From Saccharofermentans sp. (GTDB taxonomy: Bacteria; Bacillota; Clostridia; Saccharofermentanales; Saccharofermentanaceae): DNA of 64,000 bases. The notes beneath the pieces are model-generated. The model was given only the letters and a program-made list of their open reading frames with translations, did not search any database and was not told the origin of the DNA. Positions 1-8,138 of the stretch are shown piece by piece; position 1 is the first letter of the stretch; each line of letters starts with the position of its first letter. The translations under genes were made by a program, and so were the position numbers. The stretch is taken from positions 62,001 to 126,000 of the forward strand of contig JAKSRI010000003.1 in NCBI GenBank assembly GCA_024403695.1. Reading direction: 5' to 3'.

Positions 1-786
1 GTAATCGGCCGTATTGTTTGCTTTAAGGATCCTAAGCTTGCACAGACATTCCCTGACAGAGCTATCTGTGATAGTGCCGGTAACATGCTTTACTTCCCTA
101 CTGAGGGTTCCAACGCTTTCGCCAGCCCTTACGACTCACGTAACTGGGATTACTACATCTCCATTGGTGAAGAGGCGATTGCCCACGGCATAGACGAGAT
201 TCAGTTTGACTATGTGCGTTTCCCTACTGGAAACACTACTTCTGGTGCAACACCTTATTTCGGACCAGCTGATGAAGTTCCAAGCAAGGCCGACGCCATT
301 AACAGATTCCTTCTCACAGCGAGAACAAGACTTCAGGATAAGTACGGTGTGCCTGTAGGTGCAGATATCTTCGGTATTGCCGTTACAAGTTCACTTGATG
401 GTGATATTCTCGGGCAGGACTGGGAGACTGTAGGTCTAACCGGTGTAGATTCACTCTGTCCTATGATTTACCCTTCCCACTATGCCCTGGGTACAATGCT
501 GAACGGCGCTGTTTATGAGAAACCTGATAAAGAACCATACGCCATGATGTACGGTGTTCTTATGAACGGCAGACAGTACTCAGACCAAGAGGGCTACAGT
601 ACAGTAAGACCTTATCTTCAGGCCTTCACTGCTGAATATATCGGAAAAGATAACTATTTAGTCTATGACTATGACGCCATAAATGCTCAGATTAGAGGTC
701 TTCAGGATGCTGGTTTTAGCGAATTTATTCTATGGAATGCAGCAGTTGAATATCCAACTGGAAATTATGGGGGCAACAACGACTAA
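1..786 (+). CDS. Putative glycoside hydrolase (DUF4015-like), 5' end missing
   Basis: The reading frame is open from base 1, so the gene starts before the window; at least 261 residues are present. The first visible residues (VIGRIVCFKDPKLA) and the later segments IDEIQFDYVRFP and GLTGVDSLCPMIYPSHY match the TIM-barrel family DUF4015, annotated as putative glycoside hydrolases. The D-Y-V-R-F-P stretch is typical of the barrel strands. These proteins are usually secreted or membrane-anchored in Clostridia; the N-terminus that would show this lies outside. The substrate is unknown. It ends 63 bases before serS with no clear terminator, so read-through into serS is possible. Confidence 0.8.
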   Translation, partial: VIGRIVCFKDPKLAQTFPDRAICDSAGNMLYFPTEGSNAFASPYDSRNWDYYISIGEEAIAHGIDEIQFDYVRFPTGNTTSGATPYFGPADEVPSKADAINRFLLTARTRLQDKYGVPVGADIFGIAVTSSLDGDILGQDWETVGLTGVDSLCPMIYPSHYALGTMLNGAVYEKPDKEPYAMMYGVLMNGRQYSDQEGYSTVRPYLQAFTAEYIGKDNYLVYDYDAINAQIRGLQDAGFSEFILWNAAVEYPTGNYGGNND

Positions 787-849
787 AAGGTGCTACAATA
801 GTATAGTTATGCAAGTATAAATAATGATATTTATTATCAGGAGGATATT

Positions 850-2148
850 ATGATTGATATTAAGTTTTTACGAGCTAATCCAGATATCGTAAAAGAGAAC
901 ATTAAAAAGAAGTTCCAGGACGATAAGCTTCCAATGGTTGATGAGGTTATCGCACTCGACAGCGAATACCGTGAGTGCAAGACACGTGTTGAATACTTAA
1001 GATCTCAGCGTAACTCCATCTCTAAGCAGATTGGTATGCTTATGGGACAGGGTAAGAAGGATGAGGCAGAGGCTATTAAGAAGCAGGTTACAGATATGGC
1101 TGCTGAGATGGCTGAACTCGACGCTAAGGAGACAGAACTCTCTGAGAAGATTGACAAGATTATGCGTGTTATCCCTAACATCATCGATCCATCTGTACCA
1201 ATCGGTAAGGATGATTCTGAGAATGTAGAGATAGAGAAGTTCGGTGAGCCATTCACTCCTGACTTCGAGGTTCCATATCACGTTGATATCATGGAGAAGC
1301 TTAATGGTATTGAGCTCGATCCTGCAAGAGATACATCCGGTAACGGTTTCTATTATCTCTGTGGCGATATCGCTAGACTTCATTCCGCTATCCTCTCCTA
1401 CGCTCGTGACTTCATGATTGATCGTGGATTTACATACTATATCCCACCATTCATGATTCGTTCTTCTGTTGTTACAGGCGTTATGAGCTTTGCTGAGATG
1501 GAGAACATGATGTATAAGATTGAGGGTGAGGATCTCTACCTCATCGGTACTTCCGAGCACTCCATGATTGGTAAATTCATCAATACAATTACTGAGGAAG
1601 AGCAGCTTCCTAAGACTCTTACTTCCTACTCTCCATGCTTCCGTAAGGAAGTTGGTGCTCACGGTATCGAGGAGCGTGGTGTATATCGTATTCACCAGTT
1701 TGAGAAGCAGGAAATGATCGTTGTATGTAAGCCAGAAGATTCCATGATGTGGTACGACAAGCTCTGGCAGAATTCCGTAGACTTCTTCCGTACACTTGAT
1801 ATTCCAGTAAGAACACTTGAGTGTTGCTCCGGTGACCTTGCTGATCTTAAGGTTAAGTCCTGCGACGTTGAGGCTTGGTCCCCACGTCAGCAGAAGTACT
1901 TCGAGGTTGGTTCCTGTTCTAACCTCGGTGATGCACAGGCTCGTCGTCTTGGCATCCGTATTAAGAGTTCCGACAAGAGCAAGGGTAACTACCTCGCTCA
2001 TACACTTAATAACACTGTTGTAGCACCTCCTAGAATGCTTATCGCATTCCTCGAGAACAACCTCAACGAAGATGGTTCCATCCGTATTCCTGAGGCTCTC
2101 AGAATGTATATGGGCGGCAAGAGCGTTATCGAAGTTCCTAACAAGTAA
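850..2148 (+). CDS. serS: Seryl-tRNA synthetase
   Basis: Charges tRNA-Ser with serine in the cytoplasm. The 432-residue length is normal. Residues about 1-110 form the long helical arm that binds the tRNA variable arm. The class II core follows, with motif 2 around FRKEVGAHGIEERG and motif 3 around AHTLNNTVVAPPR. The start is set by GGAGG, 6-10 bases before ATG. Motif 3 differs from the usual bacterial form (HTLNGSGLAVGR), see findings. A 63-base leader leaves no room for a T-box. The gene is followed by a rho-independent terminator and convergent rpmB. Codon use is strongly biased (CTC, GAG, TCC), as expected for high expression. Confidence 0.97.
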   Translation: MIDIKFLRANPDIVKENIKKKFQDDKLPMVDEVIALDSEYRECKTRVEYLRSQRNSISKQIGMLMGQGKKDEAEAIKKQVTDMAAEMAELDAKETELSEKIDKIMRVIPNIIDPSVPIGKDDSENVEIEKFGEPFTPDFEVPYHVDIMEKLNGIELDPARDTSGNGFYYLCGDIARLHSAILSYARDFMIDRGFTYYIPPFMIRSSVVTGVMSFAEMENMMYKIEGEDLYLIGTSEHSMIGKFINTITEEEQLPKTLTSYSPCFRKEVGAHGIEERGVYRIHQFEKQEMIVVCKPEDSMMWYDKLWQNSVDFFRTLDIPVRTLECCSGDLADLKVKSCDVEAWSPRQQKYFEVGSCSNLGDAQARRLGIRIKSSDKSKGNYLAHTLNNTVVAPPRMLIAFLENNLNEDGSIRIPEALRMYMGGKSVIEVPNK

Positions 2149-2172
2149 TTCTTAATTCAATCTGTAAATATA

Positions 2173-2206
2173 AAGACCGGCTTCACACGAGGCCGGTCTT
2201 ATTTAT
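2173..2206 (+). terminator. Rho-independent terminator of serS
   Basis: An inverted repeat, AGACCGGC and GCCGGTCT, separated by about 9 bases, is followed by a T-rich run (TTATTTATTT). It begins about 25 bases after the serS stop codon. Confidence 0.85.
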
Positions 2207-2230
2207 TTGGTATCAGCTAATATTGGCAAT

Positions 2231-2256
2231 AAAAAAGTCCCGATTACTATCGGGAC
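2231..2256 (-). terminator. Rho-independent terminator of rpmB
   Basis: Read on the minus strand, GTCCCGAT and ATCGGGAC flank a 5-base loop and are followed by TTTTTT. It lies about 30 bases beyond the rpmB stop and faces the serS terminator, so the convergent pair is insulated from both sides. Confidence 0.9.
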
Positions 2257-2286
2257 ATATTTTATACTTTTAGTTATACGCTTGTC

Positions 2287-2484
2287 TTATGCTCTTGTTA
2301 CGAGACCAGAACGGAGACAACGTGTGCAGACTTTCATTGTCTTAGGGGTGCCTTCAACAACTACTTTAACGCTATGAACGTTAGGCTGCTGCTGTGTAAG
2401 TGCACGACGTGAAATCTGGGAACGTGTAATGCGTATTTTTCTACCAAAAAATGTATCCTTCTGACAAACTTCACACTTAGCCAT
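2287..2484 (-). CDS. rpmB: 50S ribosomal protein L28, zinc-ribbon form
   Basis: Structural protein of the large ribosomal subunit. The start MAKCEVCQKD is chosen because GGAGGT lies 7 bases upstream; a longer frame beginning three codons earlier overlaps this Shine-Dalgarno. The product is 65 residues, normal for L28. Cysteines C4, C7, C53 and C56 form the two CxxC pairs of the C+ type, which binds zinc. Zinc-free paralogs, where they exist, are often Zur-regulated; none is visible here. It is monocistronic with its own promoter and terminator. Confidence 0.96.
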   Translation of the reverse strand: MAKCEVCQKDTFFGRKIRITRSQISRRALTQQQPNVHSVKVVVEGTPKTMKVCTRCLRSGLVTRA

Positions 2485-2522
2485 AGGTAACACCTCCTAT
2501 CAATTCATTAAAACGCTTGAAA

Positions 2523-2551
2523 ATAATATCATATGCCTTAGCTTTTTGCAA
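2523..2551 (-). promoter_or_regulatory. SigA-type promoter of rpmB
   Basis: On the minus strand, -35 TTGCAA (2546-2551) and -10 TATTAT (2523-2528) are separated by 17 bases, about 40 bases before the rpmB start codon. Confidence 0.7.
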
Positions 2552-2556
2552 CTACT

Positions 2557-3801
2557 TTATTGAGAAAAAACTCTTCTAACAGAAATAATTCTTTGGCTTA
2601 TGTTGCTGTCTGGCTTAAAGTTCACTAACTTAATGGTTGTTCGTGCTGAAGAAACCATCAGGAGGGTGCCCGTATCTGTACATATAGCCATCTCATATAC
2701 TTTGCCAGGATTATCGCCATATGGACTACTGAGGAATAATATATCACCTGGCATAATTGATTCGATAATAAGCTCGCCAGATACAACATCATACTCCAAT
2801 GTAACCTCTGTACCCATCTTCATTTGCTCTTCTGTAGTTCTAGGCATTGGAATACCATTTACACATGAGCAGACGTATACAAGACCATTTACGGACAATC
2901 CATTCATGGTTATACCATTCTGCTGATATTTAGAATTTACAAGCGATATAGCCGAACTTACAAAATATCGACTGGATACCACCTCAATCGCACCTCTAGG
3001 AGCAATCTCAATAACACCAGAAGATCCAATCCATCCTGTCTCGCCATTAGGCAGAGCGACCTGATATACACCATCTCTCTTAACATCAGCATAAAGTACA
3101 GTATTCATATTAACTCTAGCTATCAGTGTACCCTGGCTGGCATGAGTCATTACATTTTTACTAATATCAGATACTACAAGCTTATATTCATGAAGGTCTG
3201 GCTCCACAGAATCCATTCCTTCTGCAAGCGAAGCCTGTCTAACGTAACCTGTAATTCCATCCTGAGTTAAGATTAGACAATAACCATTACCTGAATCAGC
3301 CTCTATAAGCTGAACCGGCTCATTATAAAGAATCTGTGTAATACAAGTAGAAGCCGGATTGGCGCCTGACATTACGTTTTCTGAGGACTTTATAACGACT
3401 CTATATGTACTGTCATATTCCAACTTAACATCTCTCTGAACGAAGAGCTCGAAGTTAGTTCCCTTAAAGAATTCTGGAAGTACACGAGGAAGCAGATAAA
3501 ATACTGAAACGATAATAAATATAGTAACTATAGCAGCAACAACAATTCTGATATAGCGGTTACGAACCCTACGCTTAACTGTAGCACTCTTATTATCAAG
3601 GCCCCACATATCCATCATATCCTGCGCAGAACCATAATCACCCTCAATCTCATTTGTCTCATTTAAGAAGGATGCTGCATCTTCAATATGACGGATTTTA
3701 CGCTTCTCAGACTTAGTCTCGATTACAAATTCATCGGACTTCTTGAAAACGTCTAATAAGCCTTTGCTCTTCTGATTGTCTTCAGATTGATTCTTCTTCA
3801 T
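2557..3801 (-). CDS. Membrane-anchored SH3-like protein with degenerate NlpC/P60 domain
   Basis: 414 residues. A polar cytoplasmic N-terminus (1-82) is followed by one membrane segment (about 83-104). Outside there are two bacterial SH3-like repeats (about 135-195 and 205-265) and a domain at 278-395 with the NlpC/P60 layout. In that domain the usual D-C-S-G-L-V active-site segment reads S303-V304-N305-G306-L307-V308, and PRT and PGD(I/L)xF motifs are kept. The catalytic cysteine is replaced and no histidine exists anywhere after residue 280, so it is probably a wall-binding pseudoenzyme rather than a hydrolase. It overlaps acpS by 20 bases and lacks a clear Shine-Dalgarno, suggesting coupled translation. 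It is the last gene of the VanW-dnaD-dnaI-acpS operon. Family assignment is by motif layout only. Confidence 0.75.
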   Translation of the reverse strand: MKKNQSEDNQKSKGLLDVFKKSDEFVIETKSEKRKIRHIEDAASFLNETNEIEGDYGSAQDMMDMWGLDNKSATVKRRVRNRYIRIVVAAIVTIFIIVSVFYLLPRVLPEFFKGTNFELFVQRDVKLEYDSTYRVVIKSSENVMSGANPASTCITQILYNEPVQLIEADSGNGYCLILTQDGITGYVRQASLAEGMDSVEPDLHEYKLVVSDISKNVMTHASQGTLIARVNMNTVLYADVKRDGVYQVALPNGETGWIGSSGVIEIAPRGAIEVVSSRYFVSSAISLVNSKYQQNGITMNGLSVNGLVYVCSCVNGIPMPRTTEEQMKMGTEVTLEYDVVSGELIIESIMPGDILFLSSPYGDNPGKVYEMAICTDTGTLLMVSSARTTIKLVNFKPDSNISQRIISVRRVFSQ

Positions 3802-4186
3802 TAGTTAACAATGTACATGCTGCAACAGCATAATCTTTCTCATGTGTAATGCTTAAGGATGCAGAGATAACCCCAAGTCTTCTTGCCTCTTCCAAGGCCT
3901 TGTCACGAAATAAAATAACAGGTGCGCCACTACTATCCCTTGATACCTCAAAGCTAAGGAAGCCAATGCCTCCCGTGCAGATGCCCGTTCCTAGGGCTTT
4001 CGCCGCAGCCTCTTTCGCCGCGAATCTTGCCGCGAAGCTCTCTGCTCTAAGCTTAGGTGACAACCCAAGACAATACTCCTTCTCCTCGTCAGTGAAACAC
4101 TTATCTAGGAAAGGTGAATTGCCCTCGTCAGAATACTTGGCAATTCTTGGTATATAAACCATATCTATGCCATTTCTAACTTTCAT
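3782..4186 (-). CDS. acpS: Holo-[acyl-carrier-protein] synthase
   Basis: Transfers 4'-phosphopantetheine from CoA to the serine of apo-ACP, activating it for fatty acid synthesis. 134 residues, typical for the trimeric AcpS family. The magnesium-binding residues are visible as D8 in GIDMVYIPRI and E59 in RFAAKEAAAKALG. It starts in an ATGA overlap with the stop of the upstream DnaI-like gene and overlaps the downstream SH3 gene by 20 bases. Confidence 0.96.
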   Translation of the reverse strand: MKVRNGIDMVYIPRIAKYSDEGNSPFLDKCFTDEEKEYCLGLSPKLRAESFAARFAAKEAAAKALGTGICTGGIGFLSFEVSRDSSGAPVILFRDKALEEARRLGVISASLSITHEKDYAVAACTLLTNEEESI

Positions 4187-5058
4187 ACAGAAGCTGACCT
4201 CTTTATCTTCTGGGCTATTCTCTCATCGCTATCAGAAATTAACTGCTCTCTGGATGCAGAAGATACCAGAACCACAGGTCTGTCAGAAGCATATCTTGCC
4301 TCCAGAACTGAATTAATACCTGATGCAATCTGCCACTTACGTGTTAACTCAGCAGAATAGTCATCAATTACAAGGAAATCACACTGCTTAAGGAAATCCT
4401 TAAGATTCTCATCTGCATTGATAAAATTCTCTGCCTTTATATAATACGCACTCTTGCCTTCCAAAATGGCATATTTTGTGGCAATTACGCTTAAGAATGT
4501 CTTACCATTACTACCGATATCAGAATAAAGTCTGATTGGATTGCCTTCTGTTCCTTCCTCGAACAGCTTCATAAAGCCCTTAAGATGACCATTACGGGAC
4601 TTCTTGTCACCATAGTAATTCGCATCATAATTCTTAATCTTATAGGATGTATAATCTCGTAATCCTGCTATTTCAAAGGCTTCTTCTATCTCTTCCTTCA
4701 TACAAGCACGACAAACAACCTTTATGCCCTTTGGTGAAGTAACAAAGCCCTCGTCGTTACACTCCTTACAAAATGCCTTCTCTTCATCAAAATCAGGGTC
4801 AATATTATTCTTACGAATATATTCTTCTCTTAAGTTCTTTAATTCATTCTCTCTGACTTCCATAGCCTTTAATGGAGCCTCTTTATCTTCGAAGGCAGCA
4901 AGAATACGGGAAGCTCTAAGAGCCACCATGTCAGAATCAATCTTCTCAAGTTCAGGATGCTTATAGTAAATGTCCTCAACAGTAATGTCGCGTCTGATTC
5001 CGCGTCTTGATGCACGGGACGACAATTCATCGTTAATAAGTGATTTAATAGTCCTCAT
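4183..5058 (-). CDS. DnaC/DnaI-family helicase loader
   Basis: Predicted ATPase that loads the replicative helicase with the DnaD-like protein encoded just upstream. The start MRTIKSLINDEL is chosen because GGAGG lies 5 bases before this ATG; a frame 14 codons longer exists but lacks support. 291 residues. Residues C97, C100, C116 and C119 form a CxxC-CxxC zinc site common in clostridial members. The Walker B segment is FLVIDD (228-233). The Walker A region reads SDIGSNGKT (179-187), off the family form GxxGxGKT because the first glycine is an aspartate, though GKT is kept. It overlaps the DnaD-like gene by 14 bases and acpS by 4. Confidence 0.88.
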   Translation of the reverse strand: MRTIKSLINDELSSRASRRGIRRDITVEDIYYKHPELEKIDSDMVALRASRILAAFEDKEAPLKAMEVRENELKNLREEYIRKNNIDPDFDEEKAFCKECNDEGFVTSPKGIKVVCRACMKEEIEEAFEIAGLRDYTSYKIKNYDANYYGDKKSRNGHLKGFMKLFEEGTEGNPIRLYSDIGSNGKTFLSVIATKYAILEGKSAYYIKAENFINADENLKDFLKQCDFLVIDDYSAELTRKWQIASGINSVLEARYASDRPVVLVSSASREQLISDSDERIAQKIKRSASV

Positions 5059-6097
5059 CGTCGCCTCCAAACATTCCAAGGATAGGATCATCGTCATCAT
5101 CTGCAGGAACAGCCTTCTCAGGCTCTGCTACAGGCTTATTCTCGCTGTTATCAGATGTAATTCCTGCTTCCTTACCTGTTCTCCACACGTTATCCTTTGC
5201 TCTCTTACGGGATGCCTTAGCCTTATTCTCAGAATAACGTTCGGCCTCGTATACATTAGCCTCATCAAGGTTCTTTACACCAGCTGCATACCACTCGCGA
5301 AGCTTCTCATCAACATGGATAACCTTAACCTGTGTGCGATAATCATTAACTACAAAAGCATACTTAACCATCTCTGGTGTTGCATGATACTCATTTACCC
5401 ACTTGTCGATTTTCTCATAATCAAGATCATTCAAGTGTTTACGTGCCAACTTACCCAAAAGTGCAGCAATCTCAGTGGTACGCTTCTTTGTATCAAAATA
5501 TGCATTAAGTGATTCTGTTGTCTTGTAACCACGCTTATTCCAGTTGTCAGCAAGCTTAAGCATCTCATCAGTCTTAAGGTGAATCTTAAGTTCTCTACCC
5601 TCTTGGAAGAGTCTATATACAACAGAAGATTCGAATTTGTACTCGAACAGGCATGTGTCAATCAATCTGAAATAGAGATAATTCATGTGACCCTGGAAGA
5701 AAGTCTTGTTAATACTTGCCGCCAGTACATCACGCTCTTTGGACTCTGTGCTAAATCCCTTAACACTTCCGGAAACATCCTCACCAAATCTTCTCTTGAT
5801 ATAAGAATCTACCTCAGCCTTTTTAAGATCTATAAAGGAATACTTCTTATCATCAACTACAATAAGACCTCTAGCGATAAGTTCTGCCACAGCTTTGTCA
5901 GCGTCTGACTTTGATAAAAGGCCATAGCCCTCTATGTCGGACTCCTGGAAAGTTTGGGCCTTACCACATGTCATATTAAGCCACATATAAAGGCATAAGG
6001 CATCCTTAGACAAGGATGCCATATGCTGAACAATAAAAATATCTGAAATTGATGTGTCGGATAGCAACAGCTCCGACAAGGATGAATTATCTTTCAT
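5045..6097 (-). CDS. DnaD/DnaB-like replication initiation protein
   Basis: 350 residues. The N-terminal ~20-90 looks like a winged helix (DNA-binding or dimerisation). Residues about 222-282 fit the DnaD/DnaB C-terminal helical domain that binds DNA, with a KIDKW helix, a Y253 near the middle and the terminal W-x-x-x-G-(V/I)-x-x-L-(D/E)-E pattern (W269 to E279). The C-terminal tail is acidic (DDDDDP, GGDDEDY). Adjacent to a DnaI-like loader it is the expected primosome partner. No strong Shine-Dalgarno was identified. The gap to the upstream VanW gene is 26 bases, so it is probably co-transcribed. Confidence 0.85.
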   Translation of the reverse strand: MKDNSSLSELLLSDTSISDIFIVQHMASLSKDALCLYMWLNMTCGKAQTFQESDIEGYGLLSKSDADKAVAELIARGLIVVDDKKYSFIDLKKAEVDSYIKRRFGEDVSGSVKGFSTESKERDVLAASINKTFFQGHMNYLYFRLIDTCLFEYKFESSVVYRLFQEGRELKIHLKTDEMLKLADNWNKRGYKTTESLNAYFDTKKRTTEIAALLGKLARKHLNDLDYEKIDKWVNEYHATPEMVKYAFVVNDYRTQVKVIHVDEKLREWYAAGVKNLDEANVYEAERYSENKAKASRKRAKDNVWRTGKEAGITSDNSENKPVAEPEKAVPADDDDDPILGMFGGDDEDY

Positions 6098-6123
6098 TAA
6101 TATCTCCAGAGTAATTACCTGAA

Positions 6124-7929
6124 TTAACCCTCTACTGGTGCCTCAGGTGGTGGATCTACAGGTGCAGGTGGATCTGTAGGAGCTGGATCCGTTGGTACTG
6201 GATCTGTAGGTGCTACCGGAGTAGTCTCAGAAGGTGGAGGTGTAGTTGGATTACCATTCTCAATTGTTCCATCCTTGTTCATCTTAGCAAGGGAACCATC
6301 TGCATTACGGATACCAACCTTAATCTGAGCATTTACAGGTGAATAAACTGTAAGCTTAAGCTCTTCTCTCTTGATCTCGTTACCATTTGCATCGTACCAG
6401 ATCTTATAAGATGTAGCCGTGCATCCATCATGAGCACCTCTTACGCTCTCTCGTGTACCTGTTGCCATTGATGAATCAGCAATATACTCAGTAGTAGCAG
6501 AACTACGGCTTACGATAGCACCCTCAAAACCGATAGACTGTCCATCAGGGAGCTTATGTCCGTAAATTGCAGAAGTGAGCATAGCGTTCTCTGGATTCCA
6601 GTAAATGCTTATAGCAATTGGATAAGGACTGCTGTTAGTGAAGCTGAATGTCTGACCTGGCCAGTCAACTGCTGCATCTGTACCTGCTGTAGCGTAGGAA
6701 GATGGCCACATATGTGGATTACGCTCGATAACAGTGAGATCAGACTTAATAACTGACTGGTACATCATAGATGTAACCTGACAGATTCCTCCGCCGTAAT
6801 CGTCCTTAAGCTGACCATCCTGAATTGTACCAGCGAGCTTATAGCCCTTATCAGGTGTTCTCTGTCCGATAAATCCATTAAAATCAAATGATTCGCCTGG
6901 CTGTAAAACCATACCGTTAATCTTCTCACATGTAATTGTGATGTTATGGTTACGGTTAGCATTAGCTGTAGTCTGTGAAGAAGCAGATGCGATAAGACCA
7001 AATTCATTCTGAATCATTTCTGTTGTGAGTTCTGGCTCTGTAACTTCAGCTGAAACTACAACCTGACCTTCATATGTTCCTGCATCAAGCATTGTCTTAA
7101 CGTCATTAACTGCAGCATCGATATCGATTACGTAACCCTTAGAAGAAGGTGTGTACTGGAATTCGCAAGTACCTGCGTCAAATCCTGTAATAATAGCATC
7201 TGCAGCCTCTGTACTCTTCTCATCAAGTGTTCCGTGAACAATCTCAGAAATACCTTCTGTCTTCAAAGTGTATGCAGATGTATAAACTGCATTTGCCTTC
7301 TTAAGGTTCTCTCTTGCATTGTAGTTAGCAATAAGACCATTAATATCCTCATCACCCTTAAGTGCATACTCATTAAATGCATTTGTGAGAATCTCATCGA
7401 GATTGGACTCAAAATTAAGTGCACTTAAATCGAGAGGGATAATCTCATTATCAAGATTAAGTGTGATGTTTGTTGTAATTGGAGCTGTTGGAGCTGAAGC
7501 CTTAAGGAGACTTGAAGCCTCATTTACTGTCTTTCCACCAACATCTGTACCATCAACAACAATACCCTGTGGGAACTTATCTGATGAAAGGAGCTCGCGA
7601 AGCTCTGATTCTGTCATCTCTACTACTGTTCCATCAGCATTTGTAAGCTCATACTTCTTCTCAATCTGGAAAACATTATTAATAATGCTCTTTCCGAGAG
7701 GAGTACTTGTGAAGAAGTATGCACCACCACCAATTACTGCAATTGATGTAATAATAGCAATTGCACCTGCTGGTGACTTCTTCTTTGCTGGTTTACGACT
7801 ACCAACTCTCTTAGGTGAAGAAACCCTCTGTGGAGCTGGTGTAGCACTTGTTCTATATGATGAACTAGAACCTGTATATGCAGAACGCACACCTGGTCTA
7901 GTACTATTTCCCTGACTAGTCTTCTTCAT
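6124..7929 (-). CDS. VanW family membrane-anchored cell-wall protein
   Basis: 601 residues. A basic, Ser/Pro-rich cytoplasmic tail (1-52) precedes one membrane segment (about 54-75), giving an extracytoplasmic protein. The following ~200 residues resemble the putative peptidoglycan-binding domain often found before VanW. The VanW domain (roughly 320-450) is clear: LQPGESFDFN, GYKLAGTI, YGGGICQVTSMMYQS, ERNPHMWP. The last ~45 residues are a Pro/Thr-rich (TDP repeats) tail. The biochemical role of VanW is not established; it occurs in vancomycin clusters but also widely as a housekeeping wall protein in Clostridia, as here. GAGGT lies 8 bases before the ATG, and the start is overlapped by a short frame with a stronger Shine-Dalgarno (separate entry). 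First gene of the replication/acpS operon. Confidence 0.88.
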   Translation of the reverse strand: MKKTSQGNSTRPGVRSAYTGSSSSYRTSATPAPQRVSSPKRVGSRKPAKKKSPAGAIAIITSIAVIGGGAYFFTSTPLGKSIINNVFQIEKKYELTNADGTVVEMTESELRELLSSDKFPQGIVVDGTDVGGKTVNEASSLLKASAPTAPITTNITLNLDNEIIPLDLSALNFESNLDEILTNAFNEYALKGDEDINGLIANYNARENLKKANAVYTSAYTLKTEGISEIVHGTLDEKSTEAADAIITGFDAGTCEFQYTPSSKGYVIDIDAAVNDVKTMLDAGTYEGQVVVSAEVTEPELTTEMIQNEFGLIASASSQTTANANRNHNITITCEKINGMVLQPGESFDFNGFIGQRTPDKGYKLAGTIQDGQLKDDYGGGICQVTSMMYQSVIKSDLTVIERNPHMWPSSYATAGTDAAVDWPGQTFSFTNSSPYPIAISIYWNPENAMLTSAIYGHKLPDGQSIGFEGAIVSRSSATTEYIADSSMATGTRESVRGAHDGCTATSYKIWYDANGNEIKREELKLTVYSPVNAQIKVGIRNADGSLAKMNKDGTIENGNPTTPPPSETTPVAPTDPVPTDPAPTDPPAPVDPPPEAPVEG

Positions 7930-7951
7930 GAACTAATACCTCATGATTCAT
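7916..7951 (-). other. Possible 11-codon leader ORF overlapping the VanW start
   Basis: On the minus strand an ATG sits about 8 bases after a strong GGGGAGGTG. It opens an 11-residue frame, MNHEVLVHEED, whose stop lies 14 bases inside the VanW gene. The VanW start has its own, weaker GAGGT within this frame. It may couple or tune translation of the operon, or the strong Shine-Dalgarno may simply be fortuitous. No similarity to any known peptide was recognised. Confidence 0.3.
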
Positions 7952-7992
7952 AATTATTGCACCTCCCCAAGGTGCATAAATCGCTATCTAAA

Positions 7993-8021
7993 ACTATACT
8001 TATTAAGACACTAAGTTTCAA
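7993..8021 (-). promoter_or_regulatory. SigA-type promoter of the VanW-dnaD-dnaI-acpS operon
   Basis: On the minus strand, -35 TTGAAA (8016-8021) and -10 TATAGT (7993-7998) are separated by 17 bases, about 64 bases before the VanW start codon. Divergent to the promoter of the sugar transferase gene. Confidence 0.65.
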
Positions 8022-8080
8022 GTATAAAAACTATACAAAAATTTAGATTTACCAACATAAAGGGCTTGTCATTGTGTTTT

Positions 8081-8108
8081 TTGTATCAAGCCAAGAAAAT
8101 GTTATAAT
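8081..8108 (+). promoter_or_regulatory. Promoter of the sugar transferase gene
   Basis: -35 TTGTAT (8081-8086), 16-base spacer, -10 TATAAT (8103-8108) preceded by TG at 8100-8101 (extended -10). It lies 30 bases before the chosen start codon. Confidence 0.65.
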
Positions 8109-8138
8109 GTATCTGATTTTGTTTTAATGAGGACTCTT

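Noticed and set aside
787..849. T-box leader before serS
   Set aside because: The leader is only 63 bases and lacks the T-box sequence and a terminator hairpin.
997..2001. 334-residue open frame on the minus strand within serS
   Set aside because: Antisense shadow produced by the strong codon bias of serS; no ribosome binding site and no recognisable domain.
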